From the NCBI RefSeq assembly GCF_030269515.1, contig NZ_BSTM01000046.1:1-40394 (forward strand): a stretch of 40,394 nucleotides of DNA, given 5' to 3'. Positions within the stretch are counted from its first letter, which is position 1, and each line of letters begins with the position of its first letter. The DNA is from Actinomadura sp. NBRC 104412. Its GTDB lineage: Bacteria > Actinomycetota > Actinomycetes > Streptosporangiales > Streptosporangiaceae. Below, in pieces: positions 14,220 through 22,048 of the stretch. The notes beneath the pieces were generated by a model that ran no database searches, was not told the DNA's origin, and saw only the letters and a program-made list of their open reading frames with translations. Both the position numbers and the translations under genes were made by a program.

Positions 14220-15080
14220 GTGACGGAATCCGCCCAGACGGCCTCCGGCGCACACCTGGCACCGGAGGAGGGCGACTTCGCCGCACGGGCCCAGGGGATC
14301 GCCAAGGTCTACGGCTCGGGCGACGCCAAGGTCATCGCGCTGGACGCGGTGACGCTGGGCGTGCCGCGCGGCCGCTTCACCGCGATCATGGGCCCGTCCG
14401 GGTCCGGCAAGTCCACGCTGATGCACTGCATGGCGGGCCTGGACTCGGTGGACTCGGGGCAGGTGTTCATCGGCGACACCGACCTGACGCGGCTGAAGGA
14501 CAAGCAGCTGACCCGGCTGCGCCGCGACAAGGTCGGCTTCATCTTTCAGGCGTTCAACCTGGTGCCGACGCTGACCGCGCTGGAGAACATCACCTTGCCG
14601 ATGGACATCGCGGGCCGCAAGCAGGACAAGGAGTGGCTGGACCACGTCATCGACACGGTGGGGCTGCGCCCGCGGCTCAAGCACCGTCCCAGCGAGCTGT
14701 CGGGCGGGCAGCAGCAGCGGGTGGCGTGCGCGCGTGCGCTGGCGTCCCGCCCGGAGATCATCTTCGCGGACGAACCGACCGGCAACCTCGACTCCCGGTC
14801 CGGCGCGGAGGTGCTGGGGTTCCTGCGCGAGTCGGTGCGGTCGATGGGCCAGACGATCGTGATGGTCACCCATGACCCGTCGGCGGCCGCGTACGCCGAC
14901 CAGGTGGTGTTCCTGTCCGACGGGCGGATCGTCGACACCATGGCCGAGCCGACCGCCGAGCGGGTGCTGGAGCGGATGAAGGGCCTGGACGCGCCCACGG
15001 TGCACGACGACGAGGCCGAGCAGCAGGCCCAGCAGCAGGCTGAGCAGCAGGACCGGCAGCAGGGGGCCGTCGCCCGATGA
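14220..15080 (+). CDS. MacB/LolD-type ABC transporter ATP-binding protein
   Basis: This is the 286-aa ATPase of an export or extrusion ABC system. Walker A is GPSGSGKST (residues 58-66), the Q-loop is FIFQAFNLVPTLTALENI, the signature is LSGGQQQRVACARAL, and Walker B is IIFADEPTGNLDS, followed by the His switch MVTHD. The long D-loop Asn and 'FNLVPTLTALENI' are typical of the MacB/FtsE-like class that pairs with FtsX-fold permeases. The C-terminal 30 residues are an unusual Gln-rich tail (EQQAQQQAEQQDRQQ). The GTG at 14220 has GGGAG 7 nt upstream. The stop overlaps the permease start (ATGA), so the two are translationally coupled. It probably depends on the two-component system upstream. Confidence 0.93.
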   Translation: MTESAQTASGAHLAPEEGDFAARAQGIAKVYGSGDAKVIALDAVTLGVPRGRFTAIMGPSGSGKSTLMHCMAGLDSVDSGQVFIGDTDLTRLKDKQLTRLRRDKVGFIFQAFNLVPTLTALENITLPMDIAGRKQDKEWLDHVIDTVGLRPRLKHRPSELSGGQQQRVACARALASRPEIIFADEPTGNLDSRSGAEVLGFLRESVRSMGQTIVMVTHDPSAAAYADQVVFLSDGRIVDTMAEPTAERVLERMKGLDAPTVHDDEAEQQAQQQAEQQDRQQGAVAR

Positions 15081-17590
15081 TGGCCAGGGTCACGCTCCGC
15101 AATCTGGCGGCGCACAAGATCCGCCTGATGCTGACCGCGGTGGCGGTCATCCTCGGTGTGGCGTTCGTGTCCGGGACGCTGATCTTCACCGACACCATGG
15201 GGCGGCAGTTCGACGACCTGTTCGACCGGATCGGCAAGGGCATCGCGGTGGACGTGCGTGCCAAGAAGGTCGTGGAGGGCGCCGACCAGGACGGGATGTC
15301 GGCGCAGCCGGTGCCGGCATCGGTGCTGGAACGGCTGAAGCAGGTCGAGGGCGTGCGGAACCCGGTCGGGAACGTCACCGGGTACGCCGCCGTCACCGGC
15401 CGCGACGGCAAGCTCGTGTCGGGTCAGGAGGGCGCGCCGCAGCTCGGCGTGAACTGGACGGGCACCGGCGGGTACACGATGACGACCGGGCGGCCCCCGT
15501 CCGGGCCCGGTGAGGTCGCCGTGGACGACCGGACCGCCGAGAAGGGCGGGCTGAAGGTCGGCGACACCGTGTCCGTGGTGACGGCCGGCCCACCGCAGAA
15601 GATGCGGCTCAGCGGGACGATCGACACCGGCGCGCTGCTGGGCGCCACGGTCACCGCGTTCGACACCCCGACCGCTCAGCGGCTGATGCTCAAGCCCGGG
15701 TTCTTCACCGACATCCAGATGGAGTCGTCGGGCGTGGGCGAGAAGGAGCTGCGCGACCGGGTCGCGGCGGTGCTCCCCGGCCAGCTCGAGGCGATCACCG
15801 GCACGCAGATGCGCGACGAGGCGCAGAGCGACGTCGAGCAGATCATGAACTTCTTCCGGACGTTCCTGCTGGTGTTCGCGCTGATCTCGATCTTCGTGGG
15901 GGCGTTCATCATCGTGAACACCTTCTCGATGCTGGTGGCGCAGCGCACCAGGGAGCTGGCGCTGCTGCGCGTGATCGGCGCCGCCCGCCCGCAGGTCACC
16001 CGGGCGGTGCTGGGCGAGGCGGTCGCCGTCGGGTTCCTGGGGTCCACGCTGGGGCTGGGCGTCGGCACGGGCCTGGCCGCGCTGCTGTACTCGCAGATGA
16101 TCGGCGGGGACGGCGGCGGCGGGCTGGTGTTCACACCGATGATGTTCGTGTGGTCGTACCTGGTCGGGATCGTGGTGACCGTGGTGGCGGCGTACTTCCC
16201 GGCCCGCCGCGCCGCCAAGATCCCGCCGGTGGCGGCGATGCGGGACGACGTGGCGCTGCCGCAGCGGTCCCTGCGGGTCCGCGTCGCGCTGGGGTCGTTG
16301 CTCACCCTGATCGGCGGGGGCCTGATCGCGGTGGGACTGGCCGGTGACGACACCGCGGGCAACCCGATCGTGCCGGTCGGCGTGGGCGCGTTCGCGGTGC
16401 TGCTGGGCGTGGCGATGCTGGCCCCGGTGATCAGCGTCCCGATCGTGCGGGTGCTGGGTGCTCCCGCCGCGCGCCTGATGGGCGCCCCCGGGCGGCTGGC
16501 GAGGCAGAACGCGCTGCGCAACCCGCGCCGCACCGCCGCCACCGCCGCCGCCCTGATGATCGGCCTCGCGCTGATCACGACCGTGAACGTGCTGGGCGCG
16601 TCCATGCGGTCCTCGGTGGACGAGCAGATCGACGCGCAGTTCGGCGCGGACTACATCGTCGCGCCCGTCGCGTTCGGCGTGGCCATGGGCCCCGACGTGC
16701 TCGGGAAGGTCCAGGCGGTCCCCGGGGTGACACAGGTGTCGGCGATCTACGACGGCATCGCGAACTTCGCCGGGAAGCGGGCCGGCTACGCCGTCGCCAG
16801 CGCCTATGCGCTGGAGAAGGGCGCCCGGGTGAAGGCGACGTCCGGGACGCTGGAGACCGGGCGGGACGGGATGCTCGTGGACGCCGAGACCGCGCGCTCG
16901 CAGGGCTGGGCGGTCGGCTCGGTCGTCCCCGTGCAGTTCCCCGACGGCGCCACCGAGCGGCTGCGGATCACCGGGATCTACGCCAAGAGCGACCTGGTCG
17001 GCCCGCGGGTGATCGCGGAGGCGGCGCATCGGGCGCACGCCGCGCGGCCCACCCTCACCCTGGTCGTGGTCGACGCCGCGTCCACCGGTCCTGCCACCAA
17101 GACCGCGCTGGAACGGGCCCTGAGCGACCACCCCAACGTCGAGGTGCAGGACCAGGCCGCGATCAAGGATGAGGCACGGCAGCAGATCGACGGGCTGGTC
17201 TCCTTCCTCACCGCGCTGCTGATCATGTCCGTGATCATCGCGGCGGTCGGGGTGATCAACACGCTGGCGCTGTCGGTGATCGAGCGGACCCGGGAGATCG
17301 GGCTGCTGCGCGCGATCGGCATCAGCCGCCGCCAGCTACGCCGCATGATCCGGCTGGAGTCGATCGTGATCGCGCTGTTCGGCGCCGTCCTCGGCATCGC
17401 GATCGGGGTGTCGTTCGGCGCCGCGGTGCAGCACGCGCTGGAGGGCGAGGGCCTGACCCGGCTCAGCATCCCGTACGTCACCCTGGCGGTCTACGTGGTG
17501 ATCGCCGCCGTGATCGGCGTGCTGGCCGCGCTGTGGCCGGCGTGGCGGGCCGGGCGCATGGACGTCCTGAAGGCCATCGCGACCGAATAG
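15077..17590 (+). CDS. FtsX-like ABC permease (MacB type, duplicated)
   Basis: This is the 837-aa permease partner of the preceding ATPase. About ten membrane helices can be seen: one at residues 15-38, then an extracytoplasmic domain of about 200 residues, three helices at about 255-380 forming the first FtsX unit, two more at about 400-460, one at about 490 that anchors a second extracytoplasmic domain, and three at about 710-830 forming the second FtsX unit. ARRAAKIPPVAAMRD and AWRAGRMDVLKAIATE are the typical coupling-helix ends. The two-lobed design fits exporters of antimicrobial peptides or lipoproteins that use the large extracellular domains; the substrate is unknown. It overlaps the ATPase gene by 4 nt and is followed by purine-rich repeats and a hairpin. 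Confidence 0.92.
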   Translation: MMARVTLRNLAAHKIRLMLTAVAVILGVAFVSGTLIFTDTMGRQFDDLFDRIGKGIAVDVRAKKVVEGADQDGMSAQPVPASVLERLKQVEGVRNPVGNVTGYAAVTGRDGKLVSGQEGAPQLGVNWTGTGGYTMTTGRPPSGPGEVAVDDRTAEKGGLKVGDTVSVVTAGPPQKMRLSGTIDTGALLGATVTAFDTPTAQRLMLKPGFFTDIQMESSGVGEKELRDRVAAVLPGQLEAITGTQMRDEAQSDVEQIMNFFRTFLLVFALISIFVGAFIIVNTFSMLVAQRTRELALLRVIGAARPQVTRAVLGEAVAVGFLGSTLGLGVGTGLAALLYSQMIGGDGGGGLVFTPMMFVWSYLVGIVVTVVAAYFPARRAAKIPPVAAMRDDVALPQRSLRVRVALGSLLTLIGGGLIAVGLAGDDTAGNPIVPVGVGAFAVLLGVAMLAPVISVPIVRVLGAPAARLMGAPGRLARQNALRNPRRTAATAAALMIGLALITTVNVLGASMRSSVDEQIDAQFGADYIVAPVAFGVAMGPDVLGKVQAVPGVTQVSAIYDGIANFAGKRAGYAVASAYALEKGARVKATSGTLETGRDGMLVDAETARSQGWAVGSVVPVQFPDGATERLRITGIYAKSDLVGPRVIAEAAHRAHAARPTLTLVVVDAASTGPATKTALERALSDHPNVEVQDQAAIKDEARQQIDGLVSFLTALLIMSVIIAAVGVINTLALSVIERTREIGLLRAIGISRRQLRRMIRLESIVIALFGAVLGIAIGVSFGAAVQHALEGEGLTRLSIPYVTLAVYVVIAAVIGVLAALWPAWRAGRMDVLKAIATE

Positions 17591-17624
17591 GAACCGAAGA
17601 GGAAACCGAAAAGGAACCGAGAGG
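17591..17624. repeat. Purine-rich short direct repeats after the permease stop
   Basis: Three near-copies of GGAACCGAAGA (GGAACCGAAGA, GGAAACCGAAA, GGAACCGAGAG) follow one another right after the TAG. They are much more A-rich than the surroundings. No function is apparent. Confidence 0.55.
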
Positions 17625-17655
17625 CATCAAGGAGGACCCCGCTCGACCCCGCTCA

Positions 17656-17690
17656 GAGGGGCGCCCCGTGCAGCGGCCGGGGCGCCCTTC
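17656..17690. terminator. Bidirectional hairpin between permease and MFS genes
   Basis: GAGGGGCGCCCCG (17656-17668) pairs with CGGGGCGCCCTTC (17678-17690): 13 bp with one G-U pair. It sits between two convergent stops (17590 and 17698) and can serve both. Confidence 0.6.
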
Positions 17691-17697
17691 GCCGTGT

Positions 17698-18918
17698 TCA
17701 GGCCCGGCCGAGGATGGGGCGCAGCCACACCGCCGCCAGGACGGCCGCGGCGCCCGCCGCGCCGATGGCCGTGCCGGGACCGGCGGCCTCGGCCAGCGCG
17801 CCGGACAGCACCGGGCCGACACCCTGCAAGGTCATCATCCCGGTCGACAGCAGCCCGAACGCCTGTCCCCGCTCGGCCTCGGGCACCGCGTCCACGAACC
17901 GGCGCTGGATGCCCAGCTCGTAGGCGAACGCGGCGCCCGTGCAGGCCAGCAGCGCCGCAGTCACCATGGCCGGCGGCCCGGCCGCCAGCGGCAGCAGCGG
18001 CAGCCCCACCAGCGCCATCAGCGGCACCACCAGACGTTCCCTGGCGGACGGGCGCAGCAGCCGCCCGCACGCCAAATTCCCCACGATCATCCCCGCCGGC
18101 GGGCACGCCATCAGCACCGCGCCCATCCCGGCGGGCAGGCCCCGGTCGTGCGCGAACGGGATCAGCAGGCTCTCCGCTCCCGCGACGAACGCCGCGGGAA
18201 GCCACTGCGCCAACAGCAGCGCCCGCACCGCCGGGTCGGCCAGCAGCCGCCGGTTCACCGCGCCGCTCTCCCCCACCAGCCCCCGCCGTGGCCCCGCCGG
18301 GTCCCGCGTCGTGGCGGCGGGCAGGTCGTCCAGGAACAGCACGACCAGTGCCGCCGCGGTCGCGTACACCGCGCAGGTGCCCAGGAGCGCGCCGCGCGGG
18401 CCCAGCGCCGCCACCGCCGCCCCGCCGAACGCCAGCCCGGCCAGCTGCGCCACCGACGACGCCACCACCATCAGGGACCGGCCCAGTACGTACCGGTCGC
18501 CCGGCAACGCCTGCACCGCCACCCTGCTCACCGCGCCCGACACCACCGGCGTCACGCACGCCACCGCCCCCACCAGCAGCAGGCAGCCCGCCACCGGGAG
18601 GTCCAGCAGCGCCAGCGCCGCCGCGGCCCCCGCCTCCATCGCGTACACGGCCGCCACGAGGGGGCGCGGGCGCATCCGGTCGGCCAGCGCCCCCAGCAGC
18701 GCACCGCCCGCCACCTGCGGGGCGAACCCCGCCGCGAACGCCACCGACGCCAGCAGCGGCGATCCCGTCCGCCCGTACACCAGCACCGACAGCGCCACCA
18801 TCCGCAGCGTGTCCGCCGCGATCACCAGTGACCGGGTGCCGAACAGCACCCGGAACCGCGGCTCGGCCAGCACCTCCCGGTAGGACGCCCGCGGCGCGTC
18901 CCGGTCCCGTGTCGTCAT
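17698..18918 (-). CDS. MFS efflux transporter
   Basis: This 406-aa protein is a major facilitator with about 12 hydrophobic helices in two halves. The N-terminal EPRFRVLFGTRSLVIAADTLRMVALSVLVY and the loop LGALADRMRPRPLVA (motif A-like, G-x-x-x-D-R-x) are typical of drug-efflux MFS members. The middle loop (DLPAATTRDPAGPRRGLVGE) divides the halves. The ATG at 18918 is the natural start; only a weak AGG precedes it. It diverges from the ArsR-like regulator gene with 80 bp between, and the palindromic operator there lies where it could control both. An export role is inferred from family and arrangement; the substrate is unknown. Confidence 0.87.
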   Translation of the reverse strand: MTTRDRDAPRASYREVLAEPRFRVLFGTRSLVIAADTLRMVALSVLVYGRTGSPLLASVAFAAGFAPQVAGGALLGALADRMRPRPLVAAVYAMEAGAAAALALLDLPVAGCLLLVGAVACVTPVVSGAVSRVAVQALPGDRYVLGRSLMVVASSVAQLAGLAFGGAAVAALGPRGALLGTCAVYATAAALVVLFLDDLPAATTRDPAGPRRGLVGESGAVNRRLLADPAVRALLLAQWLPAAFVAGAESLLIPFAHDRGLPAGMGAVLMACPPAGMIVGNLACGRLLRPSARERLVVPLMALVGLPLLPLAAGPPAMVTAALLACTGAAFAYELGIQRRFVDAVPEAERGQAFGLLSTGMMTLQGVGPVLSGALAEAAGPGTAIGAAGAAAVLAAVWLRPILGRA

Positions 18919-18957
18919 GCGGCGGAGCCTGCCGCCGCCCGGCCGCCGCCGCCATCG

Positions 18958-18975
18958 TTACGTCCTGGAACGTAA
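18958..18975. promoter_or_regulatory. Palindromic operator between MFS and ArsR-like genes
   Basis: TTACGTCCTGGAACGTAA has perfect 6-bp arms and a 6-bp spacer, and a further half site ACGTA follows at 18984-18988. It overlaps the expected -35 region of the regulator promoter and lies about 40 bp from the MFS start. It stands out as an AT-containing palindrome in a GC-rich gap. Confidence 0.6.
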
Positions 18976-18986
18976 GCTCCGGGACG

Positions 18987-18992
18987 TAGGGT
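18987..18992 (+). promoter_or_regulatory. -10 element of the ArsR-like gene (leaderless start)
   Basis: TAGGGT is followed by 6 nt and the ATG at 18999; no ribosome binding site fits in between. Confidence 0.55.
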
Positions 18993-18998
18993 CGCGGC

Positions 18999-19991
18999 AT
19001 GATCCGTTTCGAGGCGGAGACCGAGGACCTCCTGCACAGCCGGTTCGCGCTCTCACCGCTGTTCGAGCTCAACGGCCTGCTGCGGGGGCTGGCCGGGCAT
19101 TCCGGGCGGCCACCGTGGGCCGACCGGCTGCGGCCCGCGTTCCGGCGGCTGCGCGCCGGCACCGCCCTGGACGCGGTGCTGGCCCTGCACACCCCCTCCT
19201 ACGGCGCCGCGTTCGCCGCGCCGCCGCCCCGGCTCGGCCTCGCCCAGACCATCGAGGACGACCTCGCGCAGGTCCGCGCCACCCCGCTCGCCCTGGCCCG
19301 CCGCGAGATCGACCTGTGCCTGCGGCACCGTCCCGCCGGTGACCGCGCCGCCGCGCTGCTGCGCCGCGACGACGTCACCGAACTGATCGCCGACGCGCTG
19401 GAGATCGCCTGGCGGGAGCTGGTGGCGCCGTCCTGGCCGCAGTTGCGCGCCATCTGCGAACGCGACGTGCTGCACCGCGCGGGACGGCTCGGCCAGGGCG
19501 GCTGGGAGGCCGCGCTGGCCGACCTGCACCCCCGCGTCCGCTGGCGCGACCGCGGCATCGAGATCCTGCGGACCGCTTCGCACGAGACCGTCGTGCTCGG
19601 TGGCCGCGGGCTGCTGCTCATCCCCTCGGTGTCCGTGTGGCCGCGGGTCGCCGCGCACACCGACGACCCCTGGCCGCACGCGCTGATCTACCCGGCGCGC
19701 GGCATCGCCGCCCTGTGGGAGACGCCCGCGCGCACCGAACCCGGCGCGCTGGCCGGGCTGCTCGGCCGCACCCGCGCCCGCGTCCTGCTCGCCCTGGACG
19801 AACCCGCGGGCACCACCCAGATCGCCCGCGCCCTCGGCATCGCCGTCGGCGCCGCCGGCGACCATCTGGCCGTCCTGCGCCGCGCCGGGCTGCTCGACCG
19901 AACCCGCGCCGGACGCGCCGTCCTGTACCGGCGCACGCCCCTCGGCGACGCCCTCGCCCGCGCCGCGCACCCCGCCGACCCGCGACGGTGA
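18999..19991 (+). CDS. ArsR-family transcriptional regulator with large N-terminal domain
   Basis: This 330-aa protein has a C-terminal winged helix of ArsR/SmtB type (residues 255-325: LLALDEPAGTTQIARALGIAVGAAGDHLAVLRRAGLLDRTRAG, then VLYRRTPLGDAL). The N-terminal 240 residues are the domain often seen with this helix in actinobacteria (I believe DUF5937), beginning FEAETEDLLHSRFALSPLFEL; it may bind a ligand or dimerise. No metal-binding Cys pair is visible, so it is unlikely to be a metal sensor. It diverges from the MFS gene around a palindrome, the layout of an autoregulated efflux repressor. The methyltransferase gene follows after 37 nt on the same strand. Confidence 0.85.
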   Translation: MIRFEAETEDLLHSRFALSPLFELNGLLRGLAGHSGRPPWADRLRPAFRRLRAGTALDAVLALHTPSYGAAFAAPPPRLGLAQTIEDDLAQVRATPLALARREIDLCLRHRPAGDRAAALLRRDDVTELIADALEIAWRELVAPSWPQLRAICERDVLHRAGRLGQGGWEAALADLHPRVRWRDRGIEILRTASHETVVLGGRGLLLIPSVSVWPRVAAHTDDPWPHALIYPARGIAALWETPARTEPGALAGLLGRTRARVLLALDEPAGTTQIARALGIAVGAAGDHLAVLRRAGLLDRTRAGRAVLYRRTPLGDALARAAHPADPRR

Positions 19992-20028
19992 TCTGGCGCG
20001 GGGCCTCGGGGTCGCGCACAATCGGCGC

Positions 20029-20796
20029 ATGGACGACACCACGGGCTCGCCCGGAGCGCACGGCACGGGGCCCGGCGCCATCGCGCCGGACGGGTCGGCG
20101 GTCGAGTTCTACGCCGCGCTGCCACCGGGCGACGGGGACGCCGCCCTCGTCCACGGCGCGCTGCGGCCGGGCGCGACCGTCCTGGACCTGGGCGCCGGCG
20201 CCGGGCGGGTCACCCTGCCGCTGGCCGCGCTCGGGCATCCCGTCGTCGCCGTCGACGAGTCCCCCGGCATGCTGGCGCGGATCGACGCGGCGGGCGCCGC
20301 CGGGGTGTGGACCGTGCGGTCCCGCATCCAGGACCTGGACCTGGGTGAGCGGTTCGGCGGCGTGCTGCTGATGTCGTTCCTGATCTGCTACGGCCCGCGC
20401 GAGGAGCTGCTGCGCGCCTGCCACCGCCACCTCGACGACGACGGCGTGCTGGTCGTCCAGCGGGAGAGCCCCGCATGGTTCGACGCCGCCGCGCCCTCAC
20501 AGTGGGAACGCGACGGCGTCCGCTACCGCCTGTTCGACGTGCGCCGCCCCGCCGCCGACCTGCTCACCGCGAGCATCGAGTACTCCACCGGCGGCCGGAC
20601 CTGGGTGCACACCTTCACCTCGCGCCGGCTCGCCGACCACGACCTGAATGGCACGCTCGCGCGGGCCGGGCTGCATTTCGGCCGGTTCCTCGACGACGGC
20701 CGCACCTGGTTCACCGCCCACCGCGCACCGCCCACCGCGCACCGCCCACCGCGCACCGGACGCCGCGCACCGGACGCCGCGACGGGACGTGACTAG
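20029..20796 (+). CDS. Class I SAM-dependent methyltransferase with repeat-encoded tail
   Basis: This 255-aa protein has a Rossmann methyltransferase core: motif I VLDLGAGAGRVTLPLA (about residues 48-63), motif II VVAVDESPGML, and a later FGGVLLMSFLICYGPREELLRACHRHLDDDGVLVVQRE. The substrate cannot be told. It follows the ArsR-like gene by 37 nt, and CACAAT ends 6 nt before the ATG, so it may also start leaderless. The last 25 residues (HRAPPTAHRPPRTGRRAPD) come from five tandem 14-bp units at 20712-20781; since 14 is not a multiple of three, gain or loss of one unit changes the tail and the stop. Its TAG stop and the oppF stop on the other strand share the bases CTAG. Confidence 0.85.
   Translation: MDDTTGSPGAHGTGPGAIAPDGSAVEFYAALPPGDGDAALVHGALRPGATVLDLGAGAGRVTLPLAALGHPVVAVDESPGMLARIDAAGAAGVWTVRSRIQDLDLGERFGGVLLMSFLICYGPREELLRACHRHLDDDGVLVVQRESPAWFDAAAPSQWERDGVRYRLFDVRRPAADLLTASIEYSTGGRTWVHTFTSRRLADHDLNGTLARAGLHFGRFLDDGRTWFTAHRAPPTAHRPPRTGRRAPDAATGRD
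20712..20781. repeat. 14-bp tandem repeat in the methyltransferase 3' end, five units
   Basis: Three exact copies of CACCGCCCACCGCG (20712-20753) are followed by two exact copies of CACCGGACGCCGCG (20754-20781). The perfect identity within each type suggests recent slippage. The unit length shifts the reading frame with each copy. Confidence 0.9.
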
Positions 20797-22028
20797 TCGT
20801 CGCCCTCGGCCGGCTTCGGGACCGCCCCGTCCTTCAGGGCGGCCTGGTCGGCCTTGGAGGTCGCGGCCGACTGCGCGGCGACCAGGTCGGTCGCGCTGAT
20901 CGTGGTGTTCTCCGGGAAGTGGCAGGCCGCCTGGTGCCCGGGGCTCAGCTCCACCAGCGGCGGCTCCACCTGCTTGCAGATGTCCTGCGCCTTCCAGCAG
21001 CGGGTGTGGAACCGGCATGCCGGCGGCGGGTCCAGCGGGCTGGGCACGTCGCCCTGCAACCGGATCCGCTCCCGGCCCTCCCGCTGCGACGGGTCGGGGA
21101 TCGGCACCGCCGACAGCAGCGCGTTGGTGTACGGGTGCATCGGCCGGCCGTAGAGGTCGTCCCGGTCGCCGATCTCCACGATCTTGCCGAGGTACATCAC
21201 CGCGACCCGGTCGGAGATGTGCCGCACCACCGACAGGTCGTGCGCGATCACCACATAGGTCAGGTCCAGCTCGTTCTGCAGGTCCTCCAGCAGGTTCACC
21301 ACCTGCGCCTGCACCGACACGTCCAGCGCCGACACCGGCTCGTCCGCCACGATCAGCTTCGGCTTGAGCGCCAGCGTGCGGGCGATGCCGATGCGCTGCC
21401 GCTGCCCGCCGGAGAACTCGTGCGGGTACCGGTTGTAGTGCTCGGGGTTGAGGCCCACCAGCTCCAGCAGCTCCTGGACGGCCTTCTTCACCCCCTGCGG
21501 GGTGTCGATCTTCTGCAGCCGGAACGCGGCGCCGACGATCGCGCCGACCGTCTGCCGCGGGTTCAGCGACGAGTACGGATCCTGGAAGATCATCTGGATG
21601 TCGCGGCGCAGCGGGCGCATCCGCTTCTGCGACATCGACGTGATGTCATGGCCGTCGAAGGTGATCGTCCCGAAGCTGGGGTCCAGCAGCCGCATGATCA
21701 TCCGGCCGGTGGTGGTCTTGCCGCAGCCCGACTCGCCCACCAGGCCCAGCGTCTGGCCCCTGCGCACCGAGAACGACACCCCGTCCACGGCCTTCACCGC
21801 GGCGACCTGGCGGCGCAGCAGCCCCGCCGTCACCGGGAAGTGCTTGCCGAGGCCGTCGACCTCCAGCAGCACGTCCCCGCCCGCCCCGCCACCGGACGCG
21901 GCGGGGGACTCCTTGGTCGTCACGCCGGTGGTCGTCACTCCGGTGGTCGCCCCGGTGGTGGCGGTGCCGTCGGCCTCGGGCTGCGGGGTCGCCGCGTCCG
22001 CGGGACGGCCGTCGTCGGAAGTGCTCAC
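20793..22028 (-). CDS. oppF: Oligopeptide ABC importer ATPase (OppF type)
   Basis: This 411-aa protein is the second ATPase of the peptide importer. A 55-residue N-terminal extension rich in Thr/Gly repeats (TATTGATTGVTTTGVTT) precedes the ABC domain: Walker A GESGCGKTT, signature FSGGQRQRIGIARTL, Walker B LIVADEPVSALDVS, and VIAHDLSVV. The C-terminal oligopeptide/dipeptide extension (PLDPPPACRFHTRCWKAQDIC, with Cys residues) is present. The GTG at 22028 has GGAG 5 nt upstream and starts 20 nt after the oppD stop; longer frames upstream overlap oppD and are not credible. It is the last gene of the operon and converges on the methyltransferase with shared stop bases. Confidence 0.93.
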   Translation of the reverse strand: MSTSDDGRPADAATPQPEADGTATTGATTGVTTTGVTTKESPAASGGGAGGDVLLEVDGLGKHFPVTAGLLRRQVAAVKAVDGVSFSVRRGQTLGLVGESGCGKTTTGRMIMRLLDPSFGTITFDGHDITSMSQKRMRPLRRDIQMIFQDPYSSLNPRQTVGAIVGAAFRLQKIDTPQGVKKAVQELLELVGLNPEHYNRYPHEFSGGQRQRIGIARTLALKPKLIVADEPVSALDVSVQAQVVNLLEDLQNELDLTYVVIAHDLSVVRHISDRVAVMYLGKIVEIGDRDDLYGRPMHPYTNALLSAVPIPDPSQREGRERIRLQGDVPSPLDPPPACRFHTRCWKAQDICKQVEPPLVELSPGHQAACHFPENTTISATDLVAAQSAATSKADQAALKDGAVPKPAEGDD

Positions 22029-22048
22029 GATGTCTCCAGTGCCCCCGG

